Below are positions 24,260-25,032 of a stretch of 25,032 nucleotides of DNA, in pieces (the stretch's first letter is position 1; every line of letters starts with the position of its first letter). The translations under genes were made by a program, and so were the position numbers. The stretch spans positions 1 through 25,032 of the forward strand of contig CALKHP010000038.1 of NCBI GenBank assembly GCA_937988775.1, in the 5' to 3' direction. The stretch comes from an uncultured Alphaproteobacteria bacterium (GTDB lineage Bacteria; Pseudomonadota; Alphaproteobacteria; Rhizobiales; Beijerinckiaceae). Below the pieces are notes generated by a model that had not been told where the DNA came from, searched no databases, and saw nothing but the letters and a program-made list of their open reading frames with translations.

Positions 24260-25032
24260 CTATCGATCGGCCAGCTGGAAGCCGTGCGCATAGGGGTCGC
24301 GCTCATCGACGAAGATGGTGTTGAAGCCGGTCATGCGCGCCCAGCCCTCGATGGCCGGGATAATGGCTGGCCGGCCGGCCAGCGTGATCTCAGCGACGAT
24401 CTCGCCCTTGAAGGTCGAGCCGATGATCGATTCGTGCACGAAGCGGTCGCCCGGCTTGAGTTCGCCACGGGCGTGCAGATGCGCCATGCGGGCCGAGGTG
24501 CCGGTGCCGCAGGGCGAACGGTCGATCGCCTTGTCGCCGTAGAAGACGGCGTTGCGGTGGGTGGTTTCGCTGCTGGTCGGGCGCCCGGTCCACATGACGT
24601 GGCTGAGCCCCTTGATGGTCGGGTTCTCGGGGTGGACGAACTGATATTTCGCGTTAAGCGCACGGCGCAGCAGCGGCGACCAGCGCAGCACGTCCGAGGG
24701 CTGGATATCGGCAAGGTCGGTGTAGTTCTTCTGCGGCCCGACAATGGCGTAGAAATTACCGCCATAGGCGACATCGACGGTGATTTCGCCAAGCCCCTCG
24801 ACCTCGGCGGTGAGGTCCGTGGCATGCAGGAAGGACGGCACGTTGACGAGCCGCACGCTGTCGACATGCTGGCCGGACTGCTTGTATGTCGCCTCGACCA
24901 GGCCGGCCGGCGTGTCCAGCATCAGCTTGCCGGGGGTTTTGGGCGTCACCAGCCCGCGCTCCAGCGCCATGGTGACAGTGCCGATGGTGCCGTGGCCGCA
25001 CATCGGCAGGCAGCCCGAGGTTTCGATGAACA
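24260..25032 (-). CDS. proline racemase-family 4-hydroxyproline 2-epimerase (5' end cut by window edge)
   Basis: PLP-independent two-cysteine racemase/epimerase, 257 codons visible. The first catalytic cysteine lies in MCGHGTIGT (after the upstream FIETSGCLP) and the second in DRSPCGTGTSARM. Having Cys at both sites points to a racemase/epimerase rather than the Ser/Thr-Cys trans-3-hydroxyproline dehydratase. The FYGDKAIDRSPCGTG and ESIIGSTFKGEI stretches resemble 4-hydroxyproline 2-epimerases, which convert trans-4-hydroxy-L-proline to cis-4-hydroxy-D-proline. That product would suit a DadA-like dehydrogenase such as the one at 15846-17087. The first part of the protein is outside the window, and the ATG at 25003 is internal, not the start. 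Proline racemase activity remains an alternative. Confidence 0.88.
   Translation of the reverse strand, partial: FIETSGCLPMCGHGTIGTVTMALERGLVTPKTPGKLMLDTPAGLVEATYKQSGQHVDSVRLVNVPSFLHATDLTAEVEGLGEITVDVAYGGNFYAIVGPQKNYTDLADIQPSDVLRWSPLLRRALNAKYQFVHPENPTIKGLSHVMWTGRPTSSETTHRNAVFYGDKAIDRSPCGTGTSARMAHLHARGELKPGDRFVHESIIGSTFKGEIVAEITLAGRPAIIPAIEGWARMTGFNTIFVDERDPYAHGFQLADR

Overview
The window is high-GC chromosomal DNA from an alphaproteobacterium, most likely order Hyphomicrobiales (Rhizobiales), somewhere near the Nitrobacteraceae/Xanthobacteraceae. Supporting signs are the icd/trmJ and rpsD/murI housekeeping genes in short units, a livHMGF operon with an extra small membrane protein and a rhizobial-type LivG, an Irr-type iron box, and intergenic palindromes typical of that group. 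This placement comes from remembered family features, not from a search. No rRNA, tRNA, CRISPR array, prophage or intact insertion sequence was seen.

Layout, left to right. (1) 1-3878: 5' part of NADP-isocitrate dehydrogenase (minus strand), divergent from trmJ (tRNA 2'-O-methyltransferase); an exported FAD amine oxidase; a palindrome-rich spacer; murI (glutamate racemase). (2) 3945-8453: a 43-aa lipoprotein, an SRPBCC-like protein, and a three-gene ferric-iron ABC importer (binding protein, double-domain permease, ATPase) with an Irr-type box upstream. (3) 8454-9332: rpsD with its promoter, a structured leader and a clear terminator. (4) 9333-12600: palindromic repeats; an RBBP9-like hydrolase whose nucleophile position is Gly; an orphan zinc-type binding protein behind a Zur-like site; msrQ without msrP; an 83-aa lipoprotein. 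(5) 12616-17087: BASS-type transporter-rpe-purB on the minus strand, divergent from a DadA-like FAD dehydrogenase. (6) 17088-24259: a second palindromic spacer, a P1-family aminopeptidase, and livH-livM-livG-livF-small membrane protein-livK on the minus strand. (7) 24260-25032: a proline racemase-family enzyme (4-hydroxyproline 2-epimerase type), cut by the right edge.

Several parts suggest metal and amino-acid acquisition. The iron importer and the zinc binding protein each have a candidate metal-regulator site. The liv importer, the P1 aminopeptidase, the DadA-like dehydrogenase and the epimerase could together serve uptake and breakdown of amino acids and hydroxyproline, although they are not one operon.

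Most of the window is ordinary core metabolism, and I did not find a clearly new multi-gene system. The points most worth a second look are the REPIN-like nested inverted repeats in three spacers, a 16-bp direct repeat flanking one palindrome at the end of the amine oxidase gene, the Ser-to-Gly change in an otherwise intact hydrolase triad, the candidate Irr and Zur sites, and the rpsD leader hairpin.
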